A stretch of 64,000 nucleotides of DNA, from positions 30,648-94,647 of the forward strand of contig NZ_JXQQ01000017.1 in the NCBI RefSeq assembly GCF_000834655.1, written 5' to 3'. Every line of letters begins with the position of its first letter. The first letter of the stretch is position 1. A program made the position numbers and the translations under genes. The notes under the pieces were generated by a model. That model was not told where the DNA came from. It did not search any database and saw only the letters and a program-made list of their open reading frames with translations. Shown piece by piece: positions 1 through 9,002 of this stretch. The DNA is from Variovorax paradoxus (GTDB taxonomy: Bacteria > Pseudomonadota > Gammaproteobacteria > Burkholderiales > Burkholderiaceae_C).

Positions 1-1
1 G

Positions 2-424
2 GCACCGGCCAAGAAGGTTGCTGCCAAGAAGGTCGCCGCCAAGAAGGCTCCTGCCAAGAAGGTAGCAGCGAAGAAGGCAGCACCGGCCAAGAAGGCTGCT
101 GCGAAGAAGGCTCCGGCGAAGAAGGCCGCTGCCAAGAAGGCGCCGGCGAAGAAGGCCGCGGCGAAGAAGGCTCCTGCCAAGAAGGCAGCTGCCAAGAAGG
201 CCCCTGCAAAGAAGGCCGCCGCCAAGAAGGCTCCTGCGAAAAAGGCTGCGGCCAAGAAAGCCGCGAAAAAGCCCGCTGCCAAGCCTGCCGCTGCTGCCAA
301 GAAGCCTGCTGCGAAGAAGGCTGCCAAGGCACCCGCCAAGGCCGCTGTAGCGCCTGCCCCTGCCGCGCAAACGACGCTGAATCCCCAGGCAGCCTGGCCG
401 TTTCCTACGGCCAGCAAGCCCTGA
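2..424 (+). CDS. Lysine/alanine-rich histone H1-like protein, C-terminal part
   Basis: The reading frame is open from the left edge to TGA at 422-424, so only the last 140 residues are present. They are almost entirely Lys, Ala and Pro in a five-residue pattern (KKAPA alternating with KKAAA), ending in a short non-repetitive tail that closes with TASKP. Such tails occur in bacterial histone H1-like or AlgP-like proteins and bind DNA through charge. The N-terminal part, which would show whether a folded domain is attached, lies outside the window. A strong terminator follows the stop. Confidence 0.8.
   Translation, partial: APAKKVAAKKVAAKKAPAKKVAAKKAAPAKKAAAKKAPAKKAAAKKAPAKKAAAKKAPAKKAAAKKAPAKKAAAKKAPAKKAAAKKAAKKPAAKPAAAAKKPAAKKAAKAPAKAAVAPAPAAQTTLNPQAAWPFPTASKP
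14..290 (+). repeat. Degenerate 15/30-bp tandem repeat inside the histone-like gene
   Basis: AAGAAGGC-type units recur every 15 bp with a 30-bp higher-order pattern (KKAPA then KKAAA). Third codon positions vary, which suggests selection on the protein rather than very recent DNA expansion. Copy number in such arrays often varies between strains. Confidence 0.75.
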
Positions 425-446
425 GTAATCTCAGCGCCTTGACGGC

Positions 447-481
447 AAAAAACCCGGCACCTCACGGTGTCGGGTTTTTTT
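447..481. terminator. Bidirectional Rho-independent terminator
   Basis: AAAAAACCCG-G-CACC pairs with GGTG-T-CGGGTTTTTT around a TCAC loop, giving an A-tract on one side and a T-tract on the other. It lies between the stop of the histone-like gene and the stop of the convergent PfkB kinase gene and can serve both strands. Confidence 0.9.
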
Positions 482-505
482 ATGGGCGCTCGGAAAAGCG
501 GCTTC

Positions 506-1408
506 CTACAAGCCCAGTGCCTTGCGGTCGACCTGGTAGTTCTGCGGTCCGCGCTGCGCGATCTTGAGCGCGCCGACGCGGTTGCCCAACGCCGCGCATT
601 TCGCGAGCGGCCATTCCTTTTCCAGACCGAACAACAGCGCGCCGCGCCATGCATCGCCACACCCCGTGGGCTCGACCACGGCAGTGGGCGTCACGCCCGG
701 CACGTGTTCGCGCTCGCCGTCGATCCAGACTTCGCAGCCCTCAGCCGCCAGCGTGACCACCAGGCCGCGAACGCGTGTGGAGATCTCGGCAAGGCTCCAG
801 CCGGTGCGCTGCGACAGCATCTTTCCTTCGTAGTCGTTGACCACGACCCAGCTTGCGAGATCGACGAAGTGCTTGAGTGCGTCGCCGTCGAACATCGGCA
901 GGCCCTGGCCCGGATCGAACACGAACGGAATGCCGGCGGCCGCGAATTGCTCCGCGTGCTGCAGCATCGCCTCGCGACCATCGGGCGCGATGATGCCGAC
1001 CTTGAAGTCGTCACGCGCGGCCACCGTGGTGATGTGCGCCTGCTGCATCGCACCGGGGTGGAACGCGGTGATCTGGTTGTTGTCGACGTCGTTCATGATC
1101 ATCGCCTGCGCGGTGAAGGTGTCGTCGAGCTGGCGCACGAATTCGGTGTCGATGCCCAGCGAGCGCATGCGCTCCAGGTAGTCGGCGCCGTCGCTGCCGA
1201 GCGTGGCCATCGGGAGTGCCGTGCCACCGAGCGCGTTGAGGCTGTAGGCGATGTTGCCGGCGCAGCCGCCGAAGTCACGGCGAAGGCCCGGCACCAGGAA
1301 CGACACGTTCAGGATGTGCAGCTGGTCCGGAAGGATCTGATCGGCGAACCGTCCCTCGAAAGTCATGATGGTGTCGAACGCGAGGGAACCGCAAATCACT
1401 GCTGCCAT
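506..1408 (-). CDS. PfkB-family carbohydrate/nucleoside kinase
   Basis: A 300-residue ribokinase-family kinase that transfers phosphate from ATP to a sugar or nucleoside. The N-terminal family signature is at about 46-52 (FGGCAGN). The C-terminal signature PTGCGD at 247-252 places the catalytic base at Asp252, in the anion-hole motif usually written DTxGAGD. The start at 1408 gives the normal family length; the frame stays open upstream but enters the next gene. It is the last gene of a leftward series after the DUF3426 gene (62-bp gap). Similar proteins are annotated as adenosine kinase or generic carbohydrate kinase; the substrate cannot be read from sequence. Confidence 0.85.
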   Translation of the reverse strand: MAAVICGSLAFDTIMTFEGRFADQILPDQLHILNVSFLVPGLRRDFGGCAGNIAYSLNALGGTALPMATLGSDGADYLERMRSLGIDTEFVRQLDDTFTAQAMIMNDVDNNQITAFHPGAMQQAHITTVAARDDFKVGIIAPDGREAMLQHAEQFAAAGIPFVFDPGQGLPMFDGDALKHFVDLASWVVVNDYEGKMLSQRTGWSLAEISTRVRGLVVTLAAEGCEVWIDGEREHVPGVTPTAVVEPTGCGDAWRGALLFGLEKEWPLAKCAALGNRVGALKIAQRGPQNYQVDRKALGL

Positions 1409-1470
1409 GGGTGGGCCGTTTCGTTGAATGAAGATGAATGGAAGAAGGACGCTTGCGCACAGGCGTCCCG

Positions 1471-2910
1471 CTAGGGATAGAAGGCTTCCACGCGGTAGCC
1501 CGCGATGGGCGGCAGCGCAGCGGCTTCGTTCGGCGACAGCGTCAGCGGCAACGAAGCCGCTCGATCGGCGCGCGGCGCGAGCACCGACGGCGCGCCGTAG
1601 TCCGCGGGCGTCAGCACGCGCCGCACCACCGCGCGCTCCTGCGTGTCGAGCAGCGACAGCTCCACAGCCGGCATCGCGAGCGGCACGGTGGCGCCGTTGC
1701 GCAAGGTGAAGCTGAGGCGGTAGTCGTTGCCGCCGCTCTTCTCGCGCGCGAAGGCGGCGCCCTCGATCATGATGTCGCCGATCTGGCGCAGCGCCGAGAG
1801 TTCGCAACCGGTGTGCTGGCACAGCGCAGCCAGCGCAGGCCGCAGGCCCGGCTGGCGCGCGACGATGCCGTCGCGCTCGTGGCGAACGATCTGCACGATG
1901 AGCAGAAGAACAGCCAGCACCGCCAGCAGCACCAGCAAGCGCCGAACGCCCTTGCGCTGCCAGAAGCCGGGAGCGTGGGCATCGTGTTCCTCGTCGTCGG
2001 AGAAAGCGTGCTCTTCCTCGCGCTCGGCGAACATCGGCGGCAGCGATGCGGCGCTCTCCGGCTCGCTCGCCTCCCGGACCATCGAGGACGACGCGGCCTT
2101 GGCGGCGGCCCTGGCCTCGCGCGACTTGTTGGCGCTCGCGATCTTGGCCGACTTGATGCGCGCCCGGCGCAGCGCCTTCTGCATCTGCACCTGGTCGTGG
2201 TTCTTCTCGCTGTCTTGCTTGTCCTCGTTCTCCTCGGCGTCGTCATCGAGGGTCGGCTCGACCAGCCCATGCCCCTTGGCACGCGGCACCGGCAACGGGG
2301 GTGCTGGCGGAGGCGGCGATGGAGGCGGCGCCGCGAGATTCAGATCGATGTTCGGGAACGGCGGCAGGGAGCTCGCGGGCGGCCGCCACGCAGGCTCGCT
2401 GACATCCAGGTCGGACCACGGCTCGTCCGCGATGATGCCGTGCGCGGGCAACTCGAGCGCCGGGGCCGGCGGAGATGGCGCGGGTGGCGGCGGTGGGGAT
2501 TGCGGTGGCGTCGGCTCAGGCGGCGGCGCTGCTGCGATGTCCACAGCCCCGGGCTCTTCCGATGCTGGCGGCGGATGCGCTGCCTCGGGCTGGTCGCGCT
2601 CTTCAGGCTCGTCATCGAAGAAGTCCGCATCTTCGGAGGACTGGGACGGCTTCGACGCCGCGGGCGGCGCAGACGGCGCGTCAACCCGGCTCTCGGAGGA
2701 CGGTTCGACCAGCGCGGGTGAATACGCCGCCGTTGGCGACGGTGCGGGCGTCCCGGCGGGCGCCCCATCGGACGATTCGTGCAGATCGAGCGTCGCGTCG
2801 AACACGTTGCTGCAGCGACCGCAACGCACCCAACCGTCGGAGATGCGAAGCTGATCGCGCACCACCTTGAAGGTGGTGGTGCAGGCGGGGCAACGCGTGA
2901 CAAGGCTCAT
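1471..2910 (-). CDS. DUF3426 protein with N-terminal MJ0042 zinc ribbon and one membrane segment
   Basis: A 479-residue protein. It begins with a zinc-ribbon of two CxxC pairs (Cys7/Cys10 and Cys30/Cys33) typical of the MJ0042 family. A long Pro/Ala/Glu-rich linker follows, then a single hydrophobic helix at about 322-342, and a C-terminal DUF3426 domain that would sit outside the cytoplasmic membrane. The function is unknown; the placement directly after prmA is common in Burkholderiales as far as I recall. A -10-like TACAAT lies nine bases before the ATG, so it may have its own promoter despite the leftward neighbours. Confidence 0.85.
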   Translation of the reverse strand: MSLVTRCPACTTTFKVVRDQLRISDGWVRCGRCSNVFDATLDLHESSDGAPAGTPAPSPTAAYSPALVEPSSESRVDAPSAPPAASKPSQSSEDADFFDDEPEERDQPEAAHPPPASEEPGAVDIAAAPPPEPTPPQSPPPPPAPSPPAPALELPAHGIIADEPWSDLDVSEPAWRPPASSLPPFPNIDLNLAAPPPSPPPPAPPLPVPRAKGHGLVEPTLDDDAEENEDKQDSEKNHDQVQMQKALRRARIKSAKIASANKSREARAAAKAASSSMVREASEPESAASLPPMFAEREEEHAFSDDEEHDAHAPGFWQRKGVRRLLVLLAVLAVLLLIVQIVRHERDGIVARQPGLRPALAALCQHTGCELSALRQIGDIMIEGAAFAREKSGGNDYRLSFTLRNGATVPLAMPAVELSLLDTQERAVVRRVLTPADYGAPSVLAPRADRAASLPLTLSPNEAAALPPIAGYRVEAFYP

Positions 2911-2919
2911 GACCGGGCG

Positions 2920-2925
2920 ATTGTA
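2920..2925 (-). promoter_or_regulatory. -10-like box close to the DUF3426 start
   Basis: TACAAT on the minus strand, nine bases before the ATG at 2910, with no clear Shine-Dalgarno between. One of the near-start -10 boxes described under findings. Confidence 0.45.
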
Positions 2926-2992
2926 GGGTTGGGCCCCCGCCGTACGAATGGCGCGAACGGTGCGCGGCAGCGCGAAAACAAGGCCGCGCTGC

Positions 2993-3883
2993 TCAGCAGC
3001 GTGCCGTCATGAGGATCCAGCCGTCCTCGCTGTCGCTGACCTCGAGGGCTGCATATGGCGCGTAGGCCTCTTTCAGCTCGTCGGCCTGGCGCTCGAGGAT
3101 GCCGGCCATCACCAGTGATCCGCCCGGCGCCACGTGGCTGCGCAGCAGCGGTGCGAGCAACTTGAGCGGCGTGGCCAGGATGTTGGCGAGCACGGTGTCG
3201 TAGGCGCCCTTGGCCACATCCGGCAGGCCCGCGTTGAGGCGGACGCCGTTGGCTTCGGCATTGAGACGGGTCGAAGAGACAGCGGCCTCGTCGATATCGA
3301 CGGCATCGATGTCGAGTGCGCCGAACTTCGCCGCGCCGATCGCCAGGATGCCGGAGCCGCAGCCGTAGTCGAGCACGCGCTGCTTGCCGAAAGCGCCCTC
3401 GCCCTGCCTTGCGATCCAGCGCAGGCACATGCGCGTGGTCGGATGCGTGCCGGTGCCGAAGGCCAGGCCCGGGTCGAGCCGGATCACTTGCCTGGCCTCG
3501 GCGGGCGGCTCGTGCCAGGTCGGCACGATCCAGAACTCCGGCGTGATCTCCACCGGCGCGAACTGCGATTGCGTAAGGCGCACCCAGTCCTGCTCGGGCA
3601 CCGGCGCGACGCCGAGCACCGCGCAGCCGTCGAAGAAGTCCTGCAGCGCGAGCAGCGATGCGGCTTCGTTCGCGAGCGCCTCGTCGGAAAACAGCGCGAT
3701 CACGCGCGAGCGCTGCCAGCCCTCCTTGGGAGGCGGCATGCCAGGCTCGCCGAACAGCGCCTGCTCGGCATCGGTCTGCGCGTCGGCATCCTCGACCGAG
3801 ACGCTCAGCGCATCGAGTGCGTCGAGCGCGTCGCTGAGCATTTCGACCCGGTCTTCCGGGGCCATCAGGCGAAGTTCGAACAT
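2993..3883 (-). CDS. prmA: Ribosomal protein L11 methyltransferase
   Basis: 296 residues; family members are about 290-300. PrmA methylates L11 of the large ribosomal subunit using S-adenosylmethionine. The family motif GTGTHPTT is at 143-150 and the SAM-binding DYGCGSG at 172-178, within a Rossmann methyltransferase fold; the N-terminal third is the L11-recognition domain. It follows accC by 16 bp, the accB-accC-prmA order seen in many proteobacteria, so it is probably cotranscribed. Confidence 0.95.
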   Translation of the reverse strand: MFELRLMAPEDRVEMLSDALDALDALSVSVEDADAQTDAEQALFGEPGMPPPKEGWQRSRVIALFSDEALANEAASLLALQDFFDGCAVLGVAPVPEQDWVRLTQSQFAPVEITPEFWIVPTWHEPPAEARQVIRLDPGLAFGTGTHPTTRMCLRWIARQGEGAFGKQRVLDYGCGSGILAIGAAKFGALDIDAVDIDEAAVSSTRLNAEANGVRLNAGLPDVAKGAYDTVLANILATPLKLLAPLLRSHVAPGGSLVMAGILERQADELKEAYAPYAALEVSDSEDGWILMTARC

Positions 3884-3899
3884 GGCGTCGTCCCGTGGA

Positions 3900-5249
3900 T
3901 CAGCGCTTGTGCGCTGCCAGCCACTCTTCGAGGTAGTGGATGTTCGTGCCGCCGCTCATGAACTTGGCGTCGACCATCAGCTCGCGGTGCAGCGGGATGT
4001 TGGTCTGGATGCCTTCGATCACGGTCTCGTTCAGCGCCGTGCGCATGCGCGCCATGGCCTGTTCGCGCGTGTCGCCGTACACGATGATCTTGCCGATCAT
4101 CGAGTCGTAGTTCGGGGGCACGAAGTAGTTGGTGTAGGCATGCGAATCGACGCGCACACCGGGGCCGCCCGGCGGGTGCCACATCGTGATCCGACCCGGC
4201 GACGGCGTGAACTTCCAGGCGTCTTCGGCGTTGATGCGCACCTCGATGGCGTGGCCGCGCATCTCGATCTGGCGCTGGGTGAACGGCAGCTTCTCGCCGG
4301 CGGCCACCATGATCTGCGTCTTCACGATGTCGATGCCGGTCGTGAACTCGGTCACCGGATGCTCCACCTGCACGCGCGTGTTCATCTCGATGAAGTAGAA
4401 CTCGCCGTTCTCATAGAGGAACTCGAAGGTGCCGGCGCCGCGGTAGCCGATCTTCTTGCAGGCGGCAGCGCAGCGCTCGCCGATCTTCTCGATCAGCTTG
4501 CGCGGAATGCCGGGGGCCGGCGATTCCTCGATCACTTTCTGGTGGCGCCGCTGCATGGAGCAGTCGCGCTCGCCCAGGTAGACCGCGTTCTTGTGCTTGT
4601 CGGCGAGGATCTGGATCTCGATGTGGCGCGGGTTCTGGAGAAACTTCTCCATGTACACGGCCGGATTGCTGAAGGCCGCACCGGCCTCCGCCTTGGTCAT
4701 CTGGATCGCGTTGACCAGCGCCGCCTCGGTGTGCACCACGCGCATGCCGCGGCCACCGCCACCGCCTGCCGCCTTGATGATGACCGGGTAGCCGATCGCA
4801 CGGGCGATGCGCTTGTTGGTGGCGGCGTCGTCCGAGAGCTCGCCCTCGGAGCCGGGCACGCAAGGCACGCCGGCCTTGATCATGGCCTGCTTGGCCGAGA
4901 CCTTGTCGCCCATCGTGCGGATGTTCTCGGGCGTCGGGCCGATGAACTGGAAACCGCTCTGCTCCACGCGCTCGGCGAAGTTGGCGTTTTCGCTCAGGAA
5001 TCCGTAGCCGGGGTGGATGGCTTCGGCGTCCGTCACTTCGGCCGCCGAAATGATCGCCGGCATGTTGAGATAGCTCAGCGCCGACGGGGCGGGCCCGATG
5101 CACACGGCTTCCTGCGCCAGCTTGACGTACTTGGCGTCGCGATCGGCTTCGGAATAGACCATGACGGCCTTGATGCCCATCTCGCTGCAGGCGCGCTGAA
5201 TCCGGAGGGCAATCTCCCCCCGGTTTGCAACCAGGATCTTCTTGAACAT
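3900..5249 (-). CDS. accC: Biotin carboxylase subunit of acetyl-CoA carboxylase
   Basis: 449 residues, the same length as the E. coli enzyme. It carboxylates the biotin carried by AccB using ATP and bicarbonate, the first half-reaction of fatty acid synthesis. The start [15 protein letters not shown] is characteristic; a glycine-rich ATP-grasp loop lies at about 160-170 and the [14 protein letters not shown] catalytic region at about 284-297. The ATG at 5249 is preferred over an in-frame GTG two codons upstream because it matches the family start and lies two bases after the accB stop. Confidence 0.97.
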   Translation of the reverse strand: MFKKILVANRGEIALRIQRACSEMGIKAVMVYSEADRDAKYVKLAQEAVCIGPAPSALSYLNMPAIISAAEVTDAEAIHPGYGFLSENANFAERVEQSGFQFIGPTPENIRTMGDKVSAKQAMIKAGVPCVPGSEGELSDDAATNKRIARAIGYPVIIKAAGGGGGRGMRVVHTEAALVNAIQMTKAEAGAAFSNPAVYMEKFLQNPRHIEIQILADKHKNAVYLGERDCSMQRRHQKVIEESPAPGIPRKLIEKIGERCAAACKKIGYRGAGTFEFLYENGEFYFIEMNTRVQVEHPVTEFTTGIDIVKTQIMVAAGEKLPFTQRQIEMRGHAIEVRINAEDAWKFTPSPGRITMWHPPGGPGVRVDSHAYTNYFVPPNYDSMIGKIIVYGDTREQAMARMRTALNETVIEGIQTNIPLHRELMVDAKFMSGGTNIHYLEEWLAAHKR

Positions 5250-5251
5250 GG

Positions 5252-5713
5252 TCACTCGATGATGAACAACGGCTGGCCGTATTCGACCGCTTGCCCGTTT
5301 TCGCCGAGGATCTGGGTGATCGTGCCGGACTTGTCAGCTTCGATTTCGTTGAGGATCTTCATCGCCTCGATGATGCAGATCGTGTCGCCCTCGTTCACCT
5401 TGCTGCCGACTTCGACAAAGGCAGGTGCACCCGGGCTGGACGAACGGTAGAACGTGCCCACCATGGGCGACTTGACTGCGTGGCCGGCCGGAGCGGCTTC
5501 GGCCGCGGGGGCGCTTGTGGCGGCCGGGGCTGCAGGCGCACCTGCAGCCGGGGCGGCAGCGGGGGGCGCTGCCAGGGTTTGCACATACTGCACCGGGGCG
5601 GCGCCGCCGCCCTTGACGATGCGAACCTTGCCTTCGGTTTCGGTGATTTCCAATTCGGAAATATTCGATTCGGACACCAGATCGATCAGTGTCTTGAGTT
5701 TGCGCAGATCCAT
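5252..5713 (-). CDS. accB: Biotin carboxyl carrier protein
   Basis: 153 residues. The N-terminal part [16 protein letters not shown] is typical of AccB; an Ala/Pro-rich linker at about 45-75 joins it to the C-terminal biotinyl domain. The biotinylated lysine is Lys119 in EAMKI. It carries carboxybiotin between AccC and the carboxyltransferase. A Shine-Dalgarno-like GGAG precedes the ATG. A perfect 10-bp inverted repeat and a small hairpin lie in the 100 bp upstream. Confidence 0.97.
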   Translation of the reverse strand: MDLRKLKTLIDLVSESNISELEITETEGKVRIVKGGGAAPVQYVQTLAAPPAAAPAAGAPAAPAATSAPAAEAAPAGHAVKSPMVGTFYRSSSPGAPAFVEVGSKVNEGDTICIIEAMKILNEIEADKSGTITQILGENGQAVEYGQPLFIIE

Positions 5714-5756
5714 GGGACTCCAGTGCCGGCTTTGCCGGTCATTCGGATATAACTGA

Positions 5757-5779
5757 GCTGAAAATCGGCGATTTTCAGC
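5757..5779. promoter_or_regulatory. Perfect 10-bp inverted repeat upstream of accB
   Basis: GCTGAAAATC and GATTTTCAGC flank a 3-bp centre, about 45 bases upstream of the accB ATG. A TTATAT box follows on the minus strand at about 5747-5752. There is no T-run, so an operator or mRNA element is more likely than a terminator. Function is inferred. Confidence 0.5.
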
Positions 5780-5813
5780 GTTTGGTGGCTAACGCCAGCT
5801 TGGGCGGCCGATT

Positions 5814-6368
5814 CTAACCATGAACAAGTTCACGCCGCCATGTCTCCAGATCGGCGGATTCGAGCTTGCCCATTTTACGAGCTGCAACCGAACCGTTACC
5901 GTTGAGGACCAATGTGAACGGCAAGCCACCGCCGGTATTGCCGAGGTTCTTGACCAGTTCGGTGCCTTGCAGGCCGGCCAGACCGGTGGGGTACGTAACC
6001 GGGGTACGCTGGAGGAACTTGCGCACCGCGCTGGGCTGATCGATGGCCAATCCCACCACTTGCCATCCATTGCCGCCGTTTTGACGGAAGAAGGCGTCGA
6101 TCATCGGCATTTCTTCGACGCAGGGCGGGCACCAGGTAGCCCAGAAGTTCAGCAGCAGCGGCTTGCCGCGCAAGCTCGAAAGTGCAAGCTCACCACCCTC
6201 CGGCCGTTCGAATTTCTGGGCCCAGAAGGCCGCGTCCAGCTGCTCGCCACCCCCCGCATTGCTGCCGGCGCTGCGTTCCCGCCACCAGGCGCCACCCACT
6301 CCGGCAGCGGCGGCCACCGCCGCCACGCCGCCATAGAGCATGCCGCGTCGTGTCGGCGAAGAAGTCAT
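5814..6368 (-). CDS. TlpA-like membrane-anchored thioredoxin
   Basis: 184 residues. An N-terminal hydrophobic segment at about 11-29 anchors it to the cytoplasmic membrane, with the thioredoxin domain outside. The redox centre is WCPPC at 79-83 within NFWATWCPPC, typical of TlpA/ResA-type reductases used in cytochrome c maturation or other periplasmic thiol reduction. The start abuts the stop of the upstream hypothetical gene, implying coupled translation. The specific client is not evident. Confidence 0.9.
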   Translation of the reverse strand: MTSSPTRRGMLYGGVAAVAAAAGVGGAWWRERSAGSNAGGGEQLDAAFWAQKFERPEGGELALSSLRGKPLLLNFWATWCPPCVEEMPMIDAFFRQNGGNGWQVVGLAIDQPSAVRKFLQRTPVTYPTGLAGLQGTELVKNLGNTGGGLPFTLVLNGNGSVAARKMGKLESADLETWRRELVHG

Positions 6369-6965
6369 TCACTTGTCCTTTTCTCTTTCAATCAGTCGGC
6401 GCAATGCAGGCAGGTCGCCGCGCGGCGTGCGGCCCTGGGCGTCGGGCTTCAGGGCCCCGCGCAGGTCGTCCAGGTCGTAGACCAGCAAGTGCACGCCGAT
6501 TTCCTCGCCGAGGGCCCGGCTCGGCGCATGCACGCTCAAGGCCTCGACCTGTTCGCCATGAAAACCGGTGACCATGCGCGGTTCGTAATCCACGTGGTGG
6601 TCGATCAGGGCGATCTCGGCGGACTTGGAATCATCGCAGAACATCTGTATGTAAATGTCCGACAGCCGGGTGGCGGTCCCGTGCCACACGGCGCCGCCGA
6701 TATGCGGGCGGAAAGCTGCCATGCGCTCCATCCATTCCAGCGCCAACAACCGCAAGGCATGCAGTTCCTGCGGCTGGGTGTCGGCGCAGAAAAGCGCGAT
6801 GTAGTCGCGCACCTCGGCCTCGACTTCGTCGTTGTTCGGCAGCGAAGTGCGCGCCGACAGGCCCAGGTCACGCACGGCCCGTCGTTTGGCGGGACCGTAT
6901 TCCAGCCCTTCCTCGACGACAAGGCGGGCTGCGGTGGCGGCGATTTCACGCTTGGACGTGTCCAT
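6369..6965 (-). CDS. Conserved hypothetical protein
   Basis: 198 residues from MDTSKREIAA; a longer start 11 codons upstream is possible. Soluble, with no signal peptide or membrane segment, and with an acidic central region. I recognise no catalytic motif. It is directly adjacent to the tlpA-like gene with no gap and is divergent from mpl, so it probably heads the tlpA transcription unit. Confidence 0.7.
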   Translation of the reverse strand: MDTSKREIAATAARLVVEEGLEYGPAKRRAVRDLGLSARTSLPNNDEVEAEVRDYIALFCADTQPQELHALRLLALEWMERMAAFRPHIGGAVWHGTATRLSDIYIQMFCDDSKSAEIALIDHHVDYEPRMVTGFHGEQVEALSVHAPSRALGEEIGVHLLVYDLDDLRGALKPDAQGRTPRGDLPALRRLIEREKDK

Positions 6966-7064
6966 CGGGGCATTTTGCCCGCAGTAGGCGTCACGCACAC
7001 GAAATCAACATGAAGCTCGGGGCGAAGCGCGGACTCGCCTGCGAAGCCCCGCTTTCCGCCTCCC

Positions 7065-7070
7065 TAGAAT
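7065..7070 (+). promoter_or_regulatory. -10-like box abutting mpl
   Basis: TAGAAT (five of six matches to TATAAT) ends six bases before the mpl ATG at 7077. Initiation about seven bases downstream would start the mRNA at or next to the ATG, and no Shine-Dalgarno is visible. The -35 region is weak. Confidence 0.55.
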
Positions 7071-7076
7071 CGCCCG

Positions 7077-8480
7077 ATGCACATTCATATTCTGGGTATC
7101 TGCGGCACGTTCATGGGCGGAGTGGCCGCCCTGGCGCGCGAAGCGGGCCACCGGGTCACGGGCTGCGATGCCGGCGTGTACCCCCCGATGAGCGACCAGC
7201 TGCGCTCCCTCGGCATCGACCTGATCGAAGGCTTCGGCGCCGACCAGCTCGCCCTCGCGCCCGACATGTTCGTGGTCGGCAACGTGGTTTCGCGGGCGCG
7301 ACTGCCCGACGGCAACCCCAAGTTCCCGCTGATGGAAGCCATCCTCGACGCCGGCAAGCCCTACACCAGCGGCCCGCAATGGCTGGCCGAGCACGTGCTG
7401 CTGGGCCGCCATGTGTTGGCCGTGGCCGGCACGCACGGCAAGACGACCACCACATCGATGCTGGCCTGGGCGCTCGAAAAGGGCGGCAAGGCGCCGGGCT
7501 TCCTGGTGGGCGGCGTGCCGCTGGATTTCGGCGTGTCGGCCCGATTGGGCGACGGCGCGGCCTTCGTCATCGAAGCCGACGAGTACGACACCGCCTTCTT
7601 CGACAAGCGCAGCAAGTTCGTTCACTACCGGCCGCGCACCGCCGTGCTCAACAACCTGGAGTTCGACCACGCGGACATCTTCGACGACCTGGCCGGCATC
7701 GAGCGCCAGTTCCATCACCTCGTGCGCACCGTGCCCGGCACCGGGCGGCTGGTGGTCAATGCCACCGAAAAGAGCCTGCAGCGCGTGCTGGCCCAGGGTT
7801 GCTGGAGCGGGCTCGCGCGTTTCGGCACGGGCGGTGAATGGCAGGCCCGCGGGTCGCACGACGCCTTCGATGTGCTGCGGCAGGGCGAGGTCGTGGGCCG
7901 GGTCGAGTGGGAGCTCTCCGGCCTGCACAACCAGATGAATGCGCTGGCCGCCATCGCCGCCGCCGACCACGTGGGCGTGGCGCCGGCCGATGCGGCGCGC
8001 GCGCTCGGCAGCTTTCGCAACGTGCGCCGGCGCATGGAGTTGCGCGGCACGGTCGAACGCAACGGCGGCGCGATCACGGTCTACGACGACTTCGCGCACC
8101 ACCCCACCGCCATCCGCACCACGCTCGATGGCCTGCGCAAGAAGCTGGACGACGCCGGCAGGAAGAGCGAGCGCATCCTCGCCGCCTTCGAGCCGCGCAG
8201 CAACACGATGAAGCTGGGCGTCATGGCCGCGCAGTTGCCGTGGAGCCTGGAGGCGGCCGATCTTTCGTTCTGCCACACGGCCGGACTCGACTGGGATGCC
8301 GCGGCAGCCCTCGCGCCGATGGGCAACCGCGCGCAGGTCGCCGCAGCCGTCGAGCCGCTGGTCGCGCAGATCGTCGCGGCCGCGCGGCCGGGCGATCACA
8401 TCGTCTGCATGAGCAACGGCGGCTTCGGCGGCGTGCACGACAAATTGATTGCGGCCCTGCGCGCCGCGACGGCATCATGA
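7077..8480 (+). CDS. mpl: UDP-N-acetylmuramate:L-alanyl-gamma-D-glutamyl-meso-diaminopimelate ligase
   Basis: 467 residues. Mpl joins the recycled tripeptide to UDP-MurNAc, bypassing MurC, MurD and MurE during peptidoglycan recycling. The start MHIHILGICGTFMGG is diagnostic and the ATP loop GTHGKTTTT is at 118-126. It is a paralogue of the Mur ligases but lies far from the dcw cluster. It begins close behind a TAGAAT box and overlaps the downstream cupin gene by 4 bp (ATGA). Confidence 0.95.
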   Translation: MHIHILGICGTFMGGVAALAREAGHRVTGCDAGVYPPMSDQLRSLGIDLIEGFGADQLALAPDMFVVGNVVSRARLPDGNPKFPLMEAILDAGKPYTSGPQWLAEHVLLGRHVLAVAGTHGKTTTTSMLAWALEKGGKAPGFLVGGVPLDFGVSARLGDGAAFVIEADEYDTAFFDKRSKFVHYRPRTAVLNNLEFDHADIFDDLAGIERQFHHLVRTVPGTGRLVVNATEKSLQRVLAQGCWSGLARFGTGGEWQARGSHDAFDVLRQGEVVGRVEWELSGLHNQMNALAAIAAADHVGVAPADAARALGSFRNVRRRMELRGTVERNGGAITVYDDFAHHPTAIRTTLDGLRKKLDDAGRKSERILAAFEPRSNTMKLGVMAAQLPWSLEAADLSFCHTAGLDWDAAAALAPMGNRAQVAAAVEPLVAQIVAAARPGDHIVCMSNGGFGGVHDKLIAALRAATAS

Positions 8481-8986
8481 CCGCCATGCGCGCCCGGGAA
8501 CTGATCGACAACCTGAAGCTGCAGCCCCACCCCGAGGGCGGCTGGTACAGCGAGGTGTTCCGTTCGTCGGCCAGTGTCATGCCGGCCGATGGCCGCGCGC
8601 CGCGCAGCGCGCTCACCAGCATCTATTTCCTGCTGGAGGCGCACCAGCATTCGCGCTGGCACCGGGTGTTGTCCGACGAAGTCTGGGTACACCTTGAAGG
8701 CGTGCCGCTGGCGCTCTGGACCTGCGATGCCGCGATGCGCACGGCGCCGGCCCATGTGCGGCTGGGTCCCGTCGACGTGCACGGCACGCGCCCCCAGCAC
8801 GTGGTGCCGGCCGGCCAATGGCAGGCGGCCCGGCCGATCCAGGGCCATTCTTCAGGCGACTACACCCTGGTCGCCTGCATGGTCGGCCCGGGCTTCGACT
8901 TCGCCGACTTCTCGATGGTGCCGCCGGACAGCGACGAGGCGGCGTCGATGCGGCACCACTGGCCCGACCTGGCCGGGATGCTCTAG
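8477..8986 (+). CDS. Cupin-like protein of the DUF985 family
   Basis: 169 residues. The opening LQPHPEGGWYSEVFRS and the following SALTSIYFLLE...HRVLSDEVWV pattern are typical of DUF985, a small cupin-fold family of unknown activity. Start ATG overlaps the mpl stop by 4 bp, so it is cotranscribed. It converges with aroG, whose stop is only 16 bp away. Confidence 0.85.
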   Translation: MTAMRARELIDNLKLQPHPEGGWYSEVFRSSASVMPADGRAPRSALTSIYFLLEAHQHSRWHRVLSDEVWVHLEGVPLALWTCDAAMRTAPAHVRLGPVDVHGTRPQHVVPAGQWQAARPIQGHSSGDYTLVACMVGPGFDFADFSMVPPDSDEAASMRHHWPDLAGML

Positions 8987-9002
8987 CCGCCCGGCCTTTC
9001 CT

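Noticed and set aside
2..290. Possible CRISPR or satellite array at the left edge
   Set aside because: The repeats are coding, in frame, with degenerate third positions and no spacers; they encode a Lys/Ala-rich tail.
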